Source: Planctomycetota bacterium (GTDB lineage: Bacteria > Planctomycetota > UBA1135 > GCA-002686595). Taken from it: a stretch of 64,000 bases of DNA. The position numbers and the translations under genes were made by a program. Below, piece by piece: positions 17,462-27,249 of this stretch. Below the pieces are notes generated by a model, which worked only from the letters and a program-made list of their open reading frames with translations, did no database searches and was not told the DNA's origin. Each line of letters opens with the position of its first letter. Within the stretch, counting starts at the first letter, position 1. The stretch covers positions 295,108-359,107 of the forward strand of contig JACKHT010000003.1 of assembly GCA_020638855.1 (NCBI GenBank). The letters are read 5' to 3'.

Positions 17462-18502
17462 TCAAGCGTCTTCCGGATCGGGCAGGGTGCGTTGGTAGCC
17501 CGCACCACGATCCGCCGCGCCGACCAAGGCCTCGGCAGCCAAACGGCCGCTCAAGAAGGCTCCTTCGATGCGCCCACCCATGTAGGCGTCGCCAGCCAGC
17601 GCGATGCCTCCCGCCCGGTCCATCCAAACCCCACGGGACGCCTCGTTGGCCGGGATTGCCAACCCCCAGCGCTGGAGATCCGCATGCACGGCCCGTGGTA
17701 GGGCTTTTCCGGTGCGCTCCTCAAGGGCTCGTTCGAGGGCGATGCGAATCGAATCCCGGTCCGCGCCGAAGTGCGCGGCGCTCCACTCGGGATTTGCGTG
17801 CAAAACCCAGGACTCCTGTTGGGGTCGTCCGGGCTTGCTGTTGTTGCGAGCAGCCCACGCCAAGGGGGAGTCGGCGCAAAAGGCTCCATCCAACGGAACG
17901 TCGTAGGATTCCTCAAGCCCCAACATCAGCGCCCAGCACGGGCGCATGGCCACCGATTGGATGCGTGGCACCAGCGGGTTGTTTTCGGGGAGCACGCCCA
18001 AGGCTTGGGCGGGCGGCATCGCCAGCAGGACCCGTTCAAAGGCACCCAGATTCCGACCGTCGGCAGACTTGAGCGTCCAAGCAATCCCCGTGCGCTCCAT
18101 GCGGGCCACGGTTGTGTTCGATTGGATCGACAAGTCTCCGGCCAGGGCTTTGGGTAGGGCACCCATTGAGGGCACACCCACCCATCGCTGGGTTGGACTG
18201 GTTGGGTGGATCCCGCCAGCGGGGTCCAGCGAAACGATGCGACCTTCCCAAGGCGCCACCCAGCCGCGCGCATGCCATTCTCGAACGTGCTCGCCAAAGA
18301 CCCGGTCGCGGACGGTGAAGTACTGCGCTCCATGGTCGAAGGCAAACGGCAGCGCCCGCCGCGACGAACAACGGCCTCCTACGCCCCGCCCGCGATCGAA
18401 GAGCTGTGGCTCCAAGCCCACTTCCCAAAGCCTCCGGGCAGCCGCGATGCCCGCCACGCCAGCCCCTACGATGGCAATCGAAATCGAATGGGGGTAGCTC
18501 AT
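17462..18502 (-). CDS. Renalase-like FAD-dependent oxidoreductase
   Basis: The start is ATG 18500-18502, immediately before the dinucleotide-binding motif SIAIVGAGVAGIAAARRL. The following LFDRGRGVGGRCSSRR and FDHGAQYFTVRD are diagnostic of the renalase/NADH-flavin oxidoreductase group within the amine-oxidase fold. The C-terminal GGIALAGDAYMGGRIEGAFL is the second FAD-binding motif. With 346 residues it has the usual length. A soluble cytosolic flavoenzyme is expected; the substrate is unknown (bacterial renalases oxidise alpha-NAD(P)H isomers). It stands alone between the HAMP gene and the beta-helix gene. Confidence 0.85.
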   Translation of the reverse strand: MSYPHSISIAIVGAGVAGIAAARRLWEVGLEPQLFDRGRGVGGRCSSRRALPFAFDHGAQYFTVRDRVFGEHVREWHARGWVAPWEGRIVSLDPAGGIHPTSPTQRWVGVPSMGALPKALAGDLSIQSNTTVARMERTGIAWTLKSADGRNLGAFERVLLAMPPAQALGVLPENNPLVPRIQSVAMRPCWALMLGLEESYDVPLDGAFCADSPLAWAARNNSKPGRPQQESWVLHANPEWSAAHFGADRDSIRIALERALEERTGKALPRAVHADLQRWGLAIPANEASRGVWMDRAGGIALAGDAYMGGRIEGAFLSGRLAAEALVGAADRGAGYQRTLPDPEDA

Positions 18503-18634
18503 GGGCGGGCCGAGAGGTTTGGAGGGATCTTCGGATCTTGCTTTGGGTTGGATGCAGGCGAGCCAGACCCCACGGGCCACGGTCGCCGGCGCAGGCCCGC
18601 CCGAGTACCTCGTTTGGGATGGGACTAGCCCCCG

Positions 18635-20857
18635 ATGCGTTTCTCGGTTCGAATGGAACCCATGATTGGATTCTGCCTGTTGCTACCCATCTGGATGGCG
18701 GGCGCGCCCGGCGAGGACCTGCCGCGGGTCGTGCTCGAGCACGACGATACGGTGATTCGCGAATCGTGTCGAATCATGATTCCTCCCGGGACCGTGATTG
18801 CGGATCGCAACGTGGACGGCGTGCTGCAGATCGTGGGCCCTGGAATCACGGTGCGCTTCGAGGAAGGCAGCGTGTTGCGCGGGGCCCCGGCGGGTTCCGA
18901 CGGAGATGTCCTGACGGGGACCGGTGTGCGCGCGAGCCGGGCGCCGGGGCTGCAATTGGTAGGACTCGCGGTGCATGGTTACAAGGTGGGTTTGCACCTG
19001 TCCGATTGCGACGACCTCGTGGTGCGTGGGCTGGATGCTTCCGACAACTTCCGCCAACGCTTGGGCTCCACCCCCCAGGTGGAGGACGCGCAAGATTGGC
19101 TCTATCCGCATTCCAACGACGACGCCGAATGGCGCACCCAATGGGGGGCAGCCCTGTACGTCGAGCGCAGCAAAGACATCGAACTCTCCGGCATCCGCGT
19201 GCGTCGCGGTCAGAATGGCATCGTGCTCGATCGCTGCGATGGCGGGAAGGTGTTCGACAACGACGCCTCGTTCCTGTCGGGTTGGGGATTGGCCTTGTGG
19301 CGTTCTTCGGACAACACGATCACGCGCAATGCGTTCGACTTCTGCGTCCGCGGCTACAGCCATGGTGTCTACAACCGGGGTCAAGATTCGGCGGGAATCC
19401 TGATGTTCGATCAGTGCACGGGCAACTTGCTCGCAGAAAACTCTTGTACCCATGGTGGGGACGGCTTCTTTGGCTTCGCTGGCCGCGAAGCACTGGGGGA
19501 GTCGCCCCCTCCCGAGGCGGGCTGGGACTACCGCGATCGAGGCAACCGCGACAACGTGTTCCTGCGCAATGACTTTTCCTTTGCCGCAGCGCACGGATTC
19601 GAACAAACCTTCAGCACCGGCAACCAAGTTTTGGACAACCGCATCGTGGGCAACGCCATCTGCGGGATTTGGGGTGGATACTCGAACCGGATGCGTATCG
19701 AGGGCAACCGCTTCCAAGACAATGGCGAGTTGGGCTACGGTCTCGAGCGAGGGGCCATCAACATCGAGCACGGTTCGTCGAACTGGATTGCGCACAACCG
19801 ATTCGAAGGCAATCGGTGCTCGATCCACCTGTGGATGGATTCGGATCCTGGTCTAGGGGATTTGCCTTGGGTGCGGGCGAACCACGTTGGATGCCGCGAC
19901 AACACCGTGGTGAGCAACCGCTTCGCGCACGAGGCGCTGGTCCTGCACCTGCGCGAGGCCCAAGCCACCCGATTTGTGGACAATGAATGGGTGGACGTAG
20001 CGGAGTTCCTGCGCGGTGCCGAAGAAGCGAGCCTGGTGCGCGAGCTTGGCGCTCCCCAAGCTTGGGCCCCGGAACAACGCAAGATTTTGGGGGAGCGGCG
20101 CCCGGTCGGGGCGCACCCGGAGTTCTCTGGGCGCGAGCACATCGTGATGGGGGCCTTTGTACCGTGGGATCACGCCGCACCCATGGCGCGTTTCCTGGGG
20201 CCGATGGGAGATGGGGATGGGTACGAGGTCCTCGGAGCGCAGGGGCCGATCGAGGTCAAGCTGGAGGGCGAGGGCTTCGTCTGCGATGCCGTGCCGGAAG
20301 CGACCGACAAAGCGAGAAGGTTGTTTCGAGTCCGGCGAACGGGCGATGGGATCGGTACCTACCGACTGTCGGTATCCGGGCAAGGCCTGGACCAGCGTTT
20401 CGCCGGACAGTTGGGTACGACGACTTGGCACACTCGCTTCTTCGACTATTCGATCGACCCGCGCGAAGACTACGCGGGCTGGTTGGCGGAAGCGGAAGCC
20501 GCTGGGCAGGTCCTGGATCTTGCGCGCATCGACTTGCCGTTTGGCATGGGGGGGCCGCGAGACTTGGGCCTTTCGTCCGAGCTCAGCGAGAGCGGGCCTG
20601 GAGCCGACCACTTTGGCGTGCTGGCCGAGACCGATTGGGTCCTGCCGGCAGGCCAGTGGCGTCTGGAGACCTTGAGCGACGATGGGATCCGGGTCTACGT
20701 GGACGGGGCTTTGCTCATCGACCGCTGGACGCACCACGGAACGACCCCGGACCAAGCCGACTGGGACCAGGAGCAAGACGGCTCGGTGCGGGTTCGCATC
20801 GAGTGCTTCGAGCTCACCGGTGCGGCGCGGCTGCGCTGCGAACTACGAGCGCGCTAG
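18635..20857 (+). CDS. Secreted right-handed beta-helix protein with C-terminal PA14-like domain
   Basis: The 740-residue protein has a short hydrophobic N-terminus (MIGFCLLLPIWMAGAPG); starts at 18635, 18653 or 18662 are all possible. Residues ~90-450 contain many short N/D/G-rich beta-helix turns (GLHLSDCDDLVVRGLDASDN, DNRIVGNAICGIWGGYSN, NRFEGNRCSIHLW), as in carbohydrate-active or surface parallel beta-helices. The last ~140 residues include LPAGQWRLETLSDDGIRVYV and LLIDRWTHHG, a PA14-like glycan-binding fold. A role in polysaccharide binding or cleavage outside the cytoplasm is inferred. It lacks the CTD found in other secreted proteins here. Confidence 0.8.
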   Translation: MRFSVRMEPMIGFCLLLPIWMAGAPGEDLPRVVLEHDDTVIRESCRIMIPPGTVIADRNVDGVLQIVGPGITVRFEEGSVLRGAPAGSDGDVLTGTGVRASRAPGLQLVGLAVHGYKVGLHLSDCDDLVVRGLDASDNFRQRLGSTPQVEDAQDWLYPHSNDDAEWRTQWGAALYVERSKDIELSGIRVRRGQNGIVLDRCDGGKVFDNDASFLSGWGLALWRSSDNTITRNAFDFCVRGYSHGVYNRGQDSAGILMFDQCTGNLLAENSCTHGGDGFFGFAGREALGESPPPEAGWDYRDRGNRDNVFLRNDFSFAAAHGFEQTFSTGNQVLDNRIVGNAICGIWGGYSNRMRIEGNRFQDNGELGYGLERGAINIEHGSSNWIAHNRFEGNRCSIHLWMDSDPGLGDLPWVRANHVGCRDNTVVSNRFAHEALVLHLREAQATRFVDNEWVDVAEFLRGAEEASLVRELGAPQAWAPEQRKILGERRPVGAHPEFSGREHIVMGAFVPWDHAAPMARFLGPMGDGDGYEVLGAQGPIEVKLEGEGFVCDAVPEATDKARRLFRVRRTGDGIGTYRLSVSGQGLDQRFAGQLGTTTWHTRFFDYSIDPREDYAGWLAEAEAAGQVLDLARIDLPFGMGGPRDLGLSSELSESGPGADHFGVLAETDWVLPAGQWRLETLSDDGIRVYVDGALLIDRWTHHGTTPDQADWDQEQDGSVRVRIECFELTGAARLRCELRAR

Positions 20858-20931
20858 GCGCGTTTCCGATCGCGGGAAGCGCCTAGACGCCCCCCGCGAT
20901 CCAAAGCCCAATCGAAAGACCCGTTCGACGC

Positions 20932-22128
20932 CTACTGCCGGCGCAGTTGGCCGCGCACTTCTCCGTCGGGGTTGTCGCCTGGGGCACCGATCGTGTTCGG
21001 ATCCCCATCGGAGGTGTGCACGTTGAGGTACGCGTTGCCCGCTTCCATTTCCGCGATCAGCGCGTCGAGCGGATAATCAGCCAGCGGTCCGGTCAGGTCA
21101 GCGCCGGTGAATACCTGCTGGCTCACCATCATGTTGGCGGGGCCGCCCGCCGGAGGCACGGGGCCTGCCAAGGCCAGCACCACCGGTCCATTTTCGCCCG
21201 GCTGACCCAGGTGCACATGCATGGCCACCACGTTTTGCAGCATGCGGCGTTCGATGGAAACGTGCAATTCGGTTCCTTGGTTGCGCAGCAGGAAGGCCGC
21301 CCGCACCGAAGCCGGAGTGTCCACCGCAGGAACTTCCTGGCTGCCTAGCGCCAGCGTCACGTAGTTGCGATCTTCGGTGATCGCAACGGCTCGCCGAACG
21401 CGGACCATGATTTGGCTGAAGCCCGGGTTTCGGAAATCCGCGTTCCGGAATTGGAAGCGATCCAGGATTCCGCCGCTTCCTTTGGGTAGGAAACCCGCGT
21501 GGAATTCCACCGCTCCATTTTGGGGAACCCCCGTATTGGGTGCAGCTTGGCCCAGGAAAGCCGTGTTGGCAGGAATTTCGTCATTAACCTCGGTGCCCGC
21601 GTCCATCGCCTGGGCGTCGAAGAAGTCGCGGAACACAAACATCCCCTGGGCGTTGTACAGCGGGTGCTCGGTTCCATTGCCGTTTCCCACGAAGGCGTCG
21701 TTGGAAGGCAGAACCATCGAGGCGTAGCTTAGGTAGCGGCTGGTCGCGGCTAGGGGCTGGATTTCGAACGACGCATAGGCTCGTTCGCCTGGCGCGATGG
21801 GGCCAGCGGGGCCGGGCACCGTTCCTTCGACCACGCCGTATCCAGAGTTGATCAGGGCCATGGCGAGTCCGCTGGTGATGCCGTCTTCTGCGAGGCGCTC
21901 CAAAGCGTCGCTCCCGAGCGGGGAGTTGGGGCCCGTGGCGGGGAGCCCGCGGTCGTAGAGGTTGAAGGCGCCGTTGTGGACACCGATCCAAACCGGGGTT
22001 TGGAACGTGCCCAGGTTGGGGGCCATGTTTTCGATGCTGACGGCGATTCGGTCCTGGGCTAGAGCGGACGGAAGCGAAGCGAAGGCGATGGTGGAGCTCA
22101 AGAACAAGAGCTGGCGTGCGAGAGTCAT
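20932..22128 (-). CDS. Secreted spondin-domain and CHRD-domain protein
   Basis: The start at ATG 22126-22128 gives a clean signal peptide (MTLARQLLFLSSTIAFASLP...ALA). The N-terminal ~220 residues form a spondin_N-like domain (IAVSIENMAPNLGTFQTPVW, LGSDALERLAEDG, PIAPGERAYASFEI). The C-terminal ~120 residues are a CHRD domain (LTLALGSQEVP, MHVHLGQPGENGPVVLALAG, AYLNVHTSDGDPNTIGAPG). Both domains occur in extracellular proteins, and the combination is seen in marine bacteria. It is convergent with the beta-helix gene. Confidence 0.85.
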   Translation of the reverse strand: MTLARQLLFLSSTIAFASLPSALAQDRIAVSIENMAPNLGTFQTPVWIGVHNGAFNLYDRGLPATGPNSPLGSDALERLAEDGITSGLAMALINSGYGVVEGTVPGPAGPIAPGERAYASFEIQPLAATSRYLSYASMVLPSNDAFVGNGNGTEHPLYNAQGMFVFRDFFDAQAMDAGTEVNDEIPANTAFLGQAAPNTGVPQNGAVEFHAGFLPKGSGGILDRFQFRNADFRNPGFSQIMVRVRRAVAITEDRNYVTLALGSQEVPAVDTPASVRAAFLLRNQGTELHVSIERRMLQNVVAMHVHLGQPGENGPVVLALAGPVPPAGGPANMMVSQQVFTGADLTGPLADYPLDALIAEMEAGNAYLNVHTSDGDPNTIGAPGDNPDGEVRGQLRRQ

Positions 22129-22334
22129 GGATTCAGCGGGTTGGGGTTGCACCCACGCAGGGGCTTCCGCCTATGCGGTGGCGGTAAGGAATGAGCCCTG
22201 CACCGAAATGCTGCCAGGGACTTGGCAGCCGTCAGGTGGGTGTGGTCCCCCCCGTTCGAATGCTCTGCGGGTCTGTGACCGGCTTTCGATCGAATCTATC
22301 TGTTTGCGCACCTCGGTGCGATTCCGCGCGGCGT

Positions 22335-24341
22335 CTAGGCCGCGTAACGATCGCGCTCGTGCTGTTCGACCGCTTGGCGCAGGCCCGCCTGCTGAACTTC
22401 ACTCAAAGAAGCCGTATCCAGACCGGCGAGGAGTTCTCGCGGAGTCCTCGACCCATTCGGCTCGAAACCAGCCGTGGCCAACGCCTTGCGCAGGGCGCGA
22501 ATCGACTCCGGTTCGATTCGGCGCTTGCGTTGGCGGAGCATCCAGAGCGCCATGCCGCACACCAATCCCAACCCCGTCGAGCGAAGCGGATGGCGTTCCA
22601 TGCTTGCCAACACGTTCCCCGGGGTGGCCTGCAGCCAAGCCATGACCGCCGACCGGGATTGTTCGTCAAAACCCGTGATCCGATTCCACCATCCCGCGAC
22701 CTGCCCCTTGGCGGAGGACCACCAACCCAACCCCATGGCCTGTGGAGCTCCGGCGGGGGTGGGGTCGACGGCATACCAGCCAAGAATGGGGTCCAATACC
22801 TCGACCCATGCGTGGGCATCGCTGTTGTACAGCGTCCGCGTGCGGTTGGCGGCGTTCCAATCGCTCGAACGGTAGCCTGTCACGATACGGCAAGGGATTT
22901 GCGACGAACGCAGCATGGTGGCCAAGGCCGAAGCGAAGAATTCGCAGTGCCCGCCCGCATCGGTGGTCAAAAACTCGTCCAGGCTACCCGCCGCCTTGGG
23001 GTCGCCGGGGAAGCGATAGGTGAATTGCGTACTCAGATAGGTGGCAAAGGCTGTCACCACTTCGCTGGACGGAGCGGTTTCGGCCAGCTGTTTGCGCAAG
23101 CGCCGCGCCAAGAGCACCGCCGACCGCGAAACCGTCGTGGGGTTGAGACGGACAAAGTTTCCCAGGTCCTCCGTCGCATTCGAGTTCCCGCGCCCATGGG
23201 GAGTGGCATCGGTGGCCGCGGCTTTCCGTTGCACCGTGTAGTACAAGGCGCCTGGGTTCGGATAGAGCAACGTCCCATCCCCATCCGCATGCAACCGCCC
23301 TTGCGTATGTCGTTTGTCGAGCCAAACCGTTTGTGCATCGCGCGGCAAGAACAGCCGCTGGGTGCTCGAGTCGAGGCGGGCGACGCGCAACCCGATGCCA
23401 GCAGTTTCGGGATCGGTGACGGCCTCGTCCGGCTGGCGCGAAAGGCCCCGAGGAATGGGATACCAAGCCGGATCCGCTCCCGCTTCGCCCTGTGCCATCA
23501 CGCGGCCGAGCCCCGTCCAGGAATCGCGACCCTCGTGGACAGGCAAGGTTGCCCCGCGCCACAACTCGGGAACGTCGGCGACATCGCCCGAAGTCGGTTG
23601 GACCGTCAGTACGACCCGCCGGTCGTTCGAGAGGCCCTCATGCCGTTTTAGCTCCAACGATTCCGAGAATCCAATTTCGCTGCCACCGTCCGGGGTCGGA
23701 AAATCCAGGTATTCGGCGAACAGGGCCGGTCGGTCGAAGTCCCGCGGCCAGAAGAAGAACACGAGCAAGGCGAGTCCGAGCAAGACCCCCGACCGACGGA
23801 CTCCATCCCAGACAACCGCCCGCACCACTCGGGGTTCCAGCGTCTCTCCCGGGCGCACCATGCTCAAGAACTGCATCCCCATCAAAAAGAAGGGGGCGTA
23901 CACCAGGAAGGCGGCGGCAAAACCCAAATCGACGGTGATGTAGCCGGTGATCACCGCGATCAGGAACGAGTTGAGGAACAACAGGTCAGGCCGCTGGTCC
24001 GTACGCAGGTTGTTGAGCAGGTGGACTTGGCACAACACGGCCAAGAAGAGACCGTCCTGGAGCACAAACTCCAGGTTGCGCGAAGTGGCGTGCTGGACCA
24101 ACAGCGTGAACAGGGCGAGGACCCCGGTGTTCCAGAGGGCTCGGTACCAGAGCTTGTCCTTGTAGCGATCCAGGAATGGAGCTGCCAGGGCGAGTGCGTA
24201 CAGCGGCATCAGCCAGGACGGTTCCGCTGCCTGGGTGAGCTGCACGAACAGCACGTTGCACAGCACCATACCCACCATGCAAAGCAACAGCGCTCGGTGT
24301 GTGACCGAGGCCGGGGCCGGGAGCACGCCAGCGCTAGGCAC
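22335..24341 (-). CDS. TgpA-like transglutaminase membrane protein (DUF3488-transglutaminase)
   Basis: Five or more N-terminal membrane helices (LLCMVGMVLCNVLFVQL, LFLNSFLIAVITGYITVDLG) form a DUF3488 region. A periplasmic transglutaminase core follows with the Cys/His/Asp triad in GGHCEFFASALATML, DAHAWVEVLDP and YAVDPTPAG. A further helix and a short cytoplasmic tail end the chain. The longest frame begins at 24479, but GTG 24341 overlaps the upstream DUF58 stop by 8 bp and is the better start (668 aa). It is the last gene of a MoxR-DUF58-transglutaminase operon, a widespread arrangement thought to work on periplasmic proteins. Confidence 0.9.
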   Translation of the reverse strand: MPSAGVLPAPASVTHRALLLCMVGMVLCNVLFVQLTQAAEPSWLMPLYALALAAPFLDRYKDKLWYRALWNTGVLALFTLLVQHATSRNLEFVLQDGLFLAVLCQVHLLNNLRTDQRPDLLFLNSFLIAVITGYITVDLGFAAAFLVYAPFFLMGMQFLSMVRPGETLEPRVVRAVVWDGVRRSGVLLGLALLVFFFWPRDFDRPALFAEYLDFPTPDGGSEIGFSESLELKRHEGLSNDRRVVLTVQPTSGDVADVPELWRGATLPVHEGRDSWTGLGRVMAQGEAGADPAWYPIPRGLSRQPDEAVTDPETAGIGLRVARLDSSTQRLFLPRDAQTVWLDKRHTQGRLHADGDGTLLYPNPGALYYTVQRKAAATDATPHGRGNSNATEDLGNFVRLNPTTVSRSAVLLARRLRKQLAETAPSSEVVTAFATYLSTQFTYRFPGDPKAAGSLDEFLTTDAGGHCEFFASALATMLRSSQIPCRIVTGYRSSDWNAANRTRTLYNSDAHAWVEVLDPILGWYAVDPTPAGAPQAMGLGWWSSAKGQVAGWWNRITGFDEQSRSAVMAWLQATPGNVLASMERHPLRSTGLGLVCGMALWMLRQRKRRIEPESIRALRKALATAGFEPNGSRTPRELLAGLDTASLSEVQQAGLRQAVEQHERDRYAA

Positions 24342-25284
24342 GGGCCAACCTCCGGGGTAGGCGCACGACTTCGGGAGCGGCTGAGGGGGGAGCGGGCCCG
24401 TCCATGGGCAGCACCTCGGCCGCCGCCAAGAGGCGCAGGGCCCCACCCCAATCCCCGTGGCCTTCGCCAAAGGTCTCATTGCAGCCCTGGGTCCGAATCG
24501 CGAGCGCTTGCTTGGAGTCCCGCGCCAGTTGAATCAGCGTGCTCAACTCGCGCAACGAGTTTTCGAGCTCCTCGGATTCGCAGCGGCGGTCCAAGACCAC
24601 CTCCATGCCCTGCGTGGCGCCGCCATCCCACTCCTGCAGCACCAGCTTGCCGCGCCGTGCGCTGGCGCGCCAATGGATCCCGCGCAGCCCGTCGCTGGCC
24701 CGATGGTCGCGCAAACCAGACGGCTGCAAATCACCTTGCCCCGTCGGTCCCGTGCCCATCCACTCGGCGAGCAAGTCCTGGGCCGAGCGGCTAGCAGCCA
24801 CCCCATCCAGTGGCGCGGGGTAGACCACCAGTTCGTCCGGGGAGGCCACCGGAATCCTACGGCGCAGCAAACCAAACGGATAGGTCGAGCTCAGGCGGGC
24901 ATCGCGCAGGGCGTACACCCCGCGTGCGAGCGCTGGGGTGTGGAGCTGGACGGTTCCGGTTCCCCGGAGCACGGGCAGGCGGCCTGCGATGGTTCGCTCG
25001 GCGTCGAGGTCTAGATTGAGCTGCAGGTCGAAGCGCGTCCCGCGCGGGCAGGTCAACGTTGCCGCGAGCGAGGCACAGGAGCCAGCCACGATCGGTTCGA
25101 GCGCGCCAAAGCGAGCTTCAACACCCACACCGTTGCGCCAAGTCCAAATCCATGCCATCACCCATTGGACTGAGAGAAACCCGAGCAACAGGAAGAACAG
25201 GTTTGCATACGGAGCGCCAAAGAACGCAACGATCATCACCCCGTAGAAGAACAGGGCGCGGGCACCAAACAGCGTCAGCTTCAC
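24334..25284 (-). CDS. DUF58 domain protein
   Basis: This 316-residue protein has two N-terminal membrane helices (ARALFFYGVMIVAFFG, LFFLLLGFLSVQWVMAWIW). A beta-rich section follows, then the DUF58 hallmark GLRDHRASDGLRGIHWRASA with ARRGKLVLQEWDGG. The C-terminal VVLDRR... region has the von Willebrand-A-like fold of the family. It follows the MoxR gene with a 1-bp gap and overlaps the next gene. In this operon type MoxR is thought to act as a chaperone for the vWA/DUF58 partner. Confidence 0.9.
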   Translation of the reverse strand: MKLTLFGARALFFYGVMIVAFFGAPYANLFFLLLGFLSVQWVMAWIWTWRNGVGVEARFGALEPIVAGSCASLAATLTCPRGTRFDLQLNLDLDAERTIAGRLPVLRGTGTVQLHTPALARGVYALRDARLSSTYPFGLLRRRIPVASPDELVVYPAPLDGVAASRSAQDLLAEWMGTGPTGQGDLQPSGLRDHRASDGLRGIHWRASARRGKLVLQEWDGGATQGMEVVLDRRCESEELENSLRELSTLIQLARDSKQALAIRTQGCNETFGEGHGDWGGALRLLAAAEVLPMDGPAPPSAAPEVVRLPRRLARA

Positions 25285-25285
25285 G

Positions 25286-26239
25286 TCAGAGCGAAACCCG
25301 GGTGCTGGACAGGACTTCGTCGATCACCGCCCGTCCGCTGCCCCCGTCGCGCAGGAAGATGCGGTGGGCCAGCACCGGTTGGGCCAGGGCTTTGAGGTCA
25401 TCGGGTAGCACGTATTCGCGACCCAGCAGCAGCGCTCGTCCGCGCGCCGCCAGAATCCACGAAACCGCCGCCCGGGGGCTGACTCCGAGTGTGACGGCGG
25501 GGTGGCGCCGGGTGGCCTCGACCAAGCGATAGGCGTAATCGACGACGGGATCTGAGACGGTTTGGGTGGGCACCGCCGCGCTCAAGACCAAGAGCTGTTC
25601 GCGGCTCATCACCGGCTCCAGTTCGTCCAGCGCCAACTCGGAACCGCGTGCCCGATACAGATCGCGCTCGGCGGCACCATCGGGGTACCCCAACTCGACC
25701 CGCACCAGGAAACGATCGAGCGCTGCTTCGGGGATGGGGAAGGTCCCGTGGAATTCGATCGGGTTGCGGGTGGCGAGGATGGCGAAGGGCGATCCCAGTT
25801 CGCGTGTTTCCCCATCGACCGACACCGATCCCTCTTCCATGGCTTCCAAGAGGCACGACATGGTGCGCGAGCTGGTGCGGTTGACTTCGTCGGCCAAAAC
25901 CACGTTGGCAAACAACGGACCCGGGACGAACTCAAAACGTTCGGACCCCGCACGCCAGACCGAGGATCCCACGATGTCCGAGGGCATCAAGTCGTTGGTG
26001 AACTGGATGCGCTTGAAGGTGCAATCCAAGGATCGGGCGATCGTGCGCGACAACAGCGTTTTGCCGGTTCCCGGAATGCCTTCAATCAGGACATGGCCGC
26101 CCACGACCAAGGCAACCAGGATCGGTTCCAGGACATCGTCGGGCACCGAGACCACCCGCCGAATTTGGGTCCGCAAGGCCCCTAGGGCGCCAGAAACTAG
26201 GGATTCGCTTTGTTCCGCGGTGGTCTGGGTCGGGTGCAT
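25286..26239 (-). CDS. MoxR-type AAA+ ATPase
   Basis: The 317-residue AAA+ protein has Walker A GIPGTGKT at ~54-61, Walker B VVLADEVNRTSS at ~113-124, sensor 1 ILATRNPIEFHGTFPIPEAA, and the lid region with GVSPRAAVSWILAARGRALL. It is the first gene of the MoxR-DUF58-transglutaminase operon. The ATG start lies inside a short 12-13-bp tandem repeat, so MHPTQTT is partly repeat-encoded; a GTG or TTG a few codons later would not disrupt the fold. Confidence 0.93.
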   Translation of the reverse strand: MHPTQTTAEQSESLVSGALGALRTQIRRVVSVPDDVLEPILVALVVGGHVLIEGIPGTGKTLLSRTIARSLDCTFKRIQFTNDLMPSDIVGSSVWRAGSERFEFVPGPLFANVVLADEVNRTSSRTMSCLLEAMEEGSVSVDGETRELGSPFAILATRNPIEFHGTFPIPEAALDRFLVRVELGYPDGAAERDLYRARGSELALDELEPVMSREQLLVLSAAVPTQTVSDPVVDYAYRLVEATRRHPAVTLGVSPRAAVSWILAARGRALLLGREYVLPDDLKALAQPVLAHRIFLRDGGSGRAVIDEVLSSTRVSL

Positions 26240-26266
26240 GGGTCGGGTGCACGGGTCGGGTGCATC
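26228..26266. repeat. Three-unit 12-13-bp tandem repeat at the moxR start
   Basis: The unit gggtcgggtgca(t/c) recurs three times across the translation start of the MoxR gene. It lies where the promoter, leader or initiation region would be. No regulator-binding consensus is recognised. Confidence 0.65.
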
Positions 26267-26440
26267 GGTCTGGTGATGGAGTCGCTACGTTCATCGTCCA
26301 AAACGGTCCCCTGAATGAAACCGAACCCCAAGGGGCTGGGGGGGAGGGAGCCTAGGGGCACCCCAGGCGGGGTCGTTGGGGTGGGTCTCAGACTCCCCGG
26401 CGGACTCGGATGGTTGGCCGCTCTCGTTCCCCTGGCGCGC

Positions 26441-27037
26441 CTATCGAGTCCCGCCCAGCGATTGGACTTCGTGGCCCGGAACCACCAGCGCGAGCAGAGC
26501 TTCGGCTTCCTTGGGGTGGCGAAGGTGCCACACTTGCGCGTGAGCCCAAGCCTCGGATTCCACCAGCGCGCGGTATTGCACCCGGTAGTGACCCCAACGG
26601 ACCCAAGCCCAAAGCACGATGTTCTTCTCCGGGTCGAGATGCAGCAGATTGCGCCAACGTTCGCGGTTCCCATTCCACAAGACCTGGCGAGTGGCCACGC
26701 GTCCCAGCGAACGACCCAGCATGCGCCCCATCACGATGTGCTTGGGATAATCCAGAAAGACGATGTGCGTCGCTCGAGCCAGTAGGCTTTGGCCCACCTT
26801 GTGGTGGTAATTGCCGCAGGCCACCCAAGCGCCATCCGCCGGGGTGCGCTCCCGGGTGTGGGCCTGAAACGCCAGAGTCTCCAAAGGCTCCCAGTTGGCT
26901 TGGTGGAACAGTCCATCGAGCTCTACGTGGGGCAGACCCAAGCGAGCCGACAGCTGGCGCGCCAAGTGAGACTTGCCCGCACCCGAGCAACCCACGATGG
27001 CGATACGCGAACCGGATCCAGGGGGAAGAGTTGCCAT
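26441..27037 (-). CDS. P-loop NTPase, adenylate-kinase/FlaR-like
   Basis: This 198-residue protein has a P-loop GCSGAGKS at 16-23, followed by HLARQLSARLGLPHVELDGL, the pattern of small nucleoside-kinase-like proteins annotated as topology modulation protein FlaR. WVACGNYHHKVGQSLLARAT and HIVFLDYP form the second conserved block, and a GRSLGRVATRQVLWNGNRE arginine-rich lid follows. A cytosolic phosphotransferase is likely; its substrate is unknown. It stands alone, upstream of the MoxR operon in reading direction, with a 200-bp gap. Confidence 0.78.
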   Translation of the reverse strand: MATLPPGSGSRIAIVGCSGAGKSHLARQLSARLGLPHVELDGLFHQANWEPLETLAFQAHTRERTPADGAWVACGNYHHKVGQSLLARATHIVFLDYPKHIVMGRMLGRSLGRVATRQVLWNGNRERWRNLLHLDPEKNIVLWAWVRWGHYRVQYRALVESEAWAHAQVWHLRHPKEAEALLALVVPGHEVQSLGGTR

Positions 27038-27249
27038 GGGAGGAGCATTCTAACGCGAGTCGCAGGTTCCGGGTTGCGCGGCCAAAAAGGCGCGCGCGCC
27101 TCGATCGAAAGCGCGCCCGCAGGGACCGCGAGCAAGAGCGAGCGCGGGACTTCCCGGGTGAAGTGCGGCTTCTTGGGCAAGCGTGGGTCCCTTTCTTCTC
27201 CGGGTCGCAGGGACCGGTCGCTGGGGGGATCCGCCCCCCCCAAGACACT

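Noticed and set aside
18683..19828. 381-residue open frame on the minus strand
   Set aside because: Antisense to the beta-helix gene and lacking any motif.
22191..23651. 486-residue open frame on the plus strand
   Set aside because: Antisense to the transglutaminase gene with no domain; the minus strand has the full catalytic triad.
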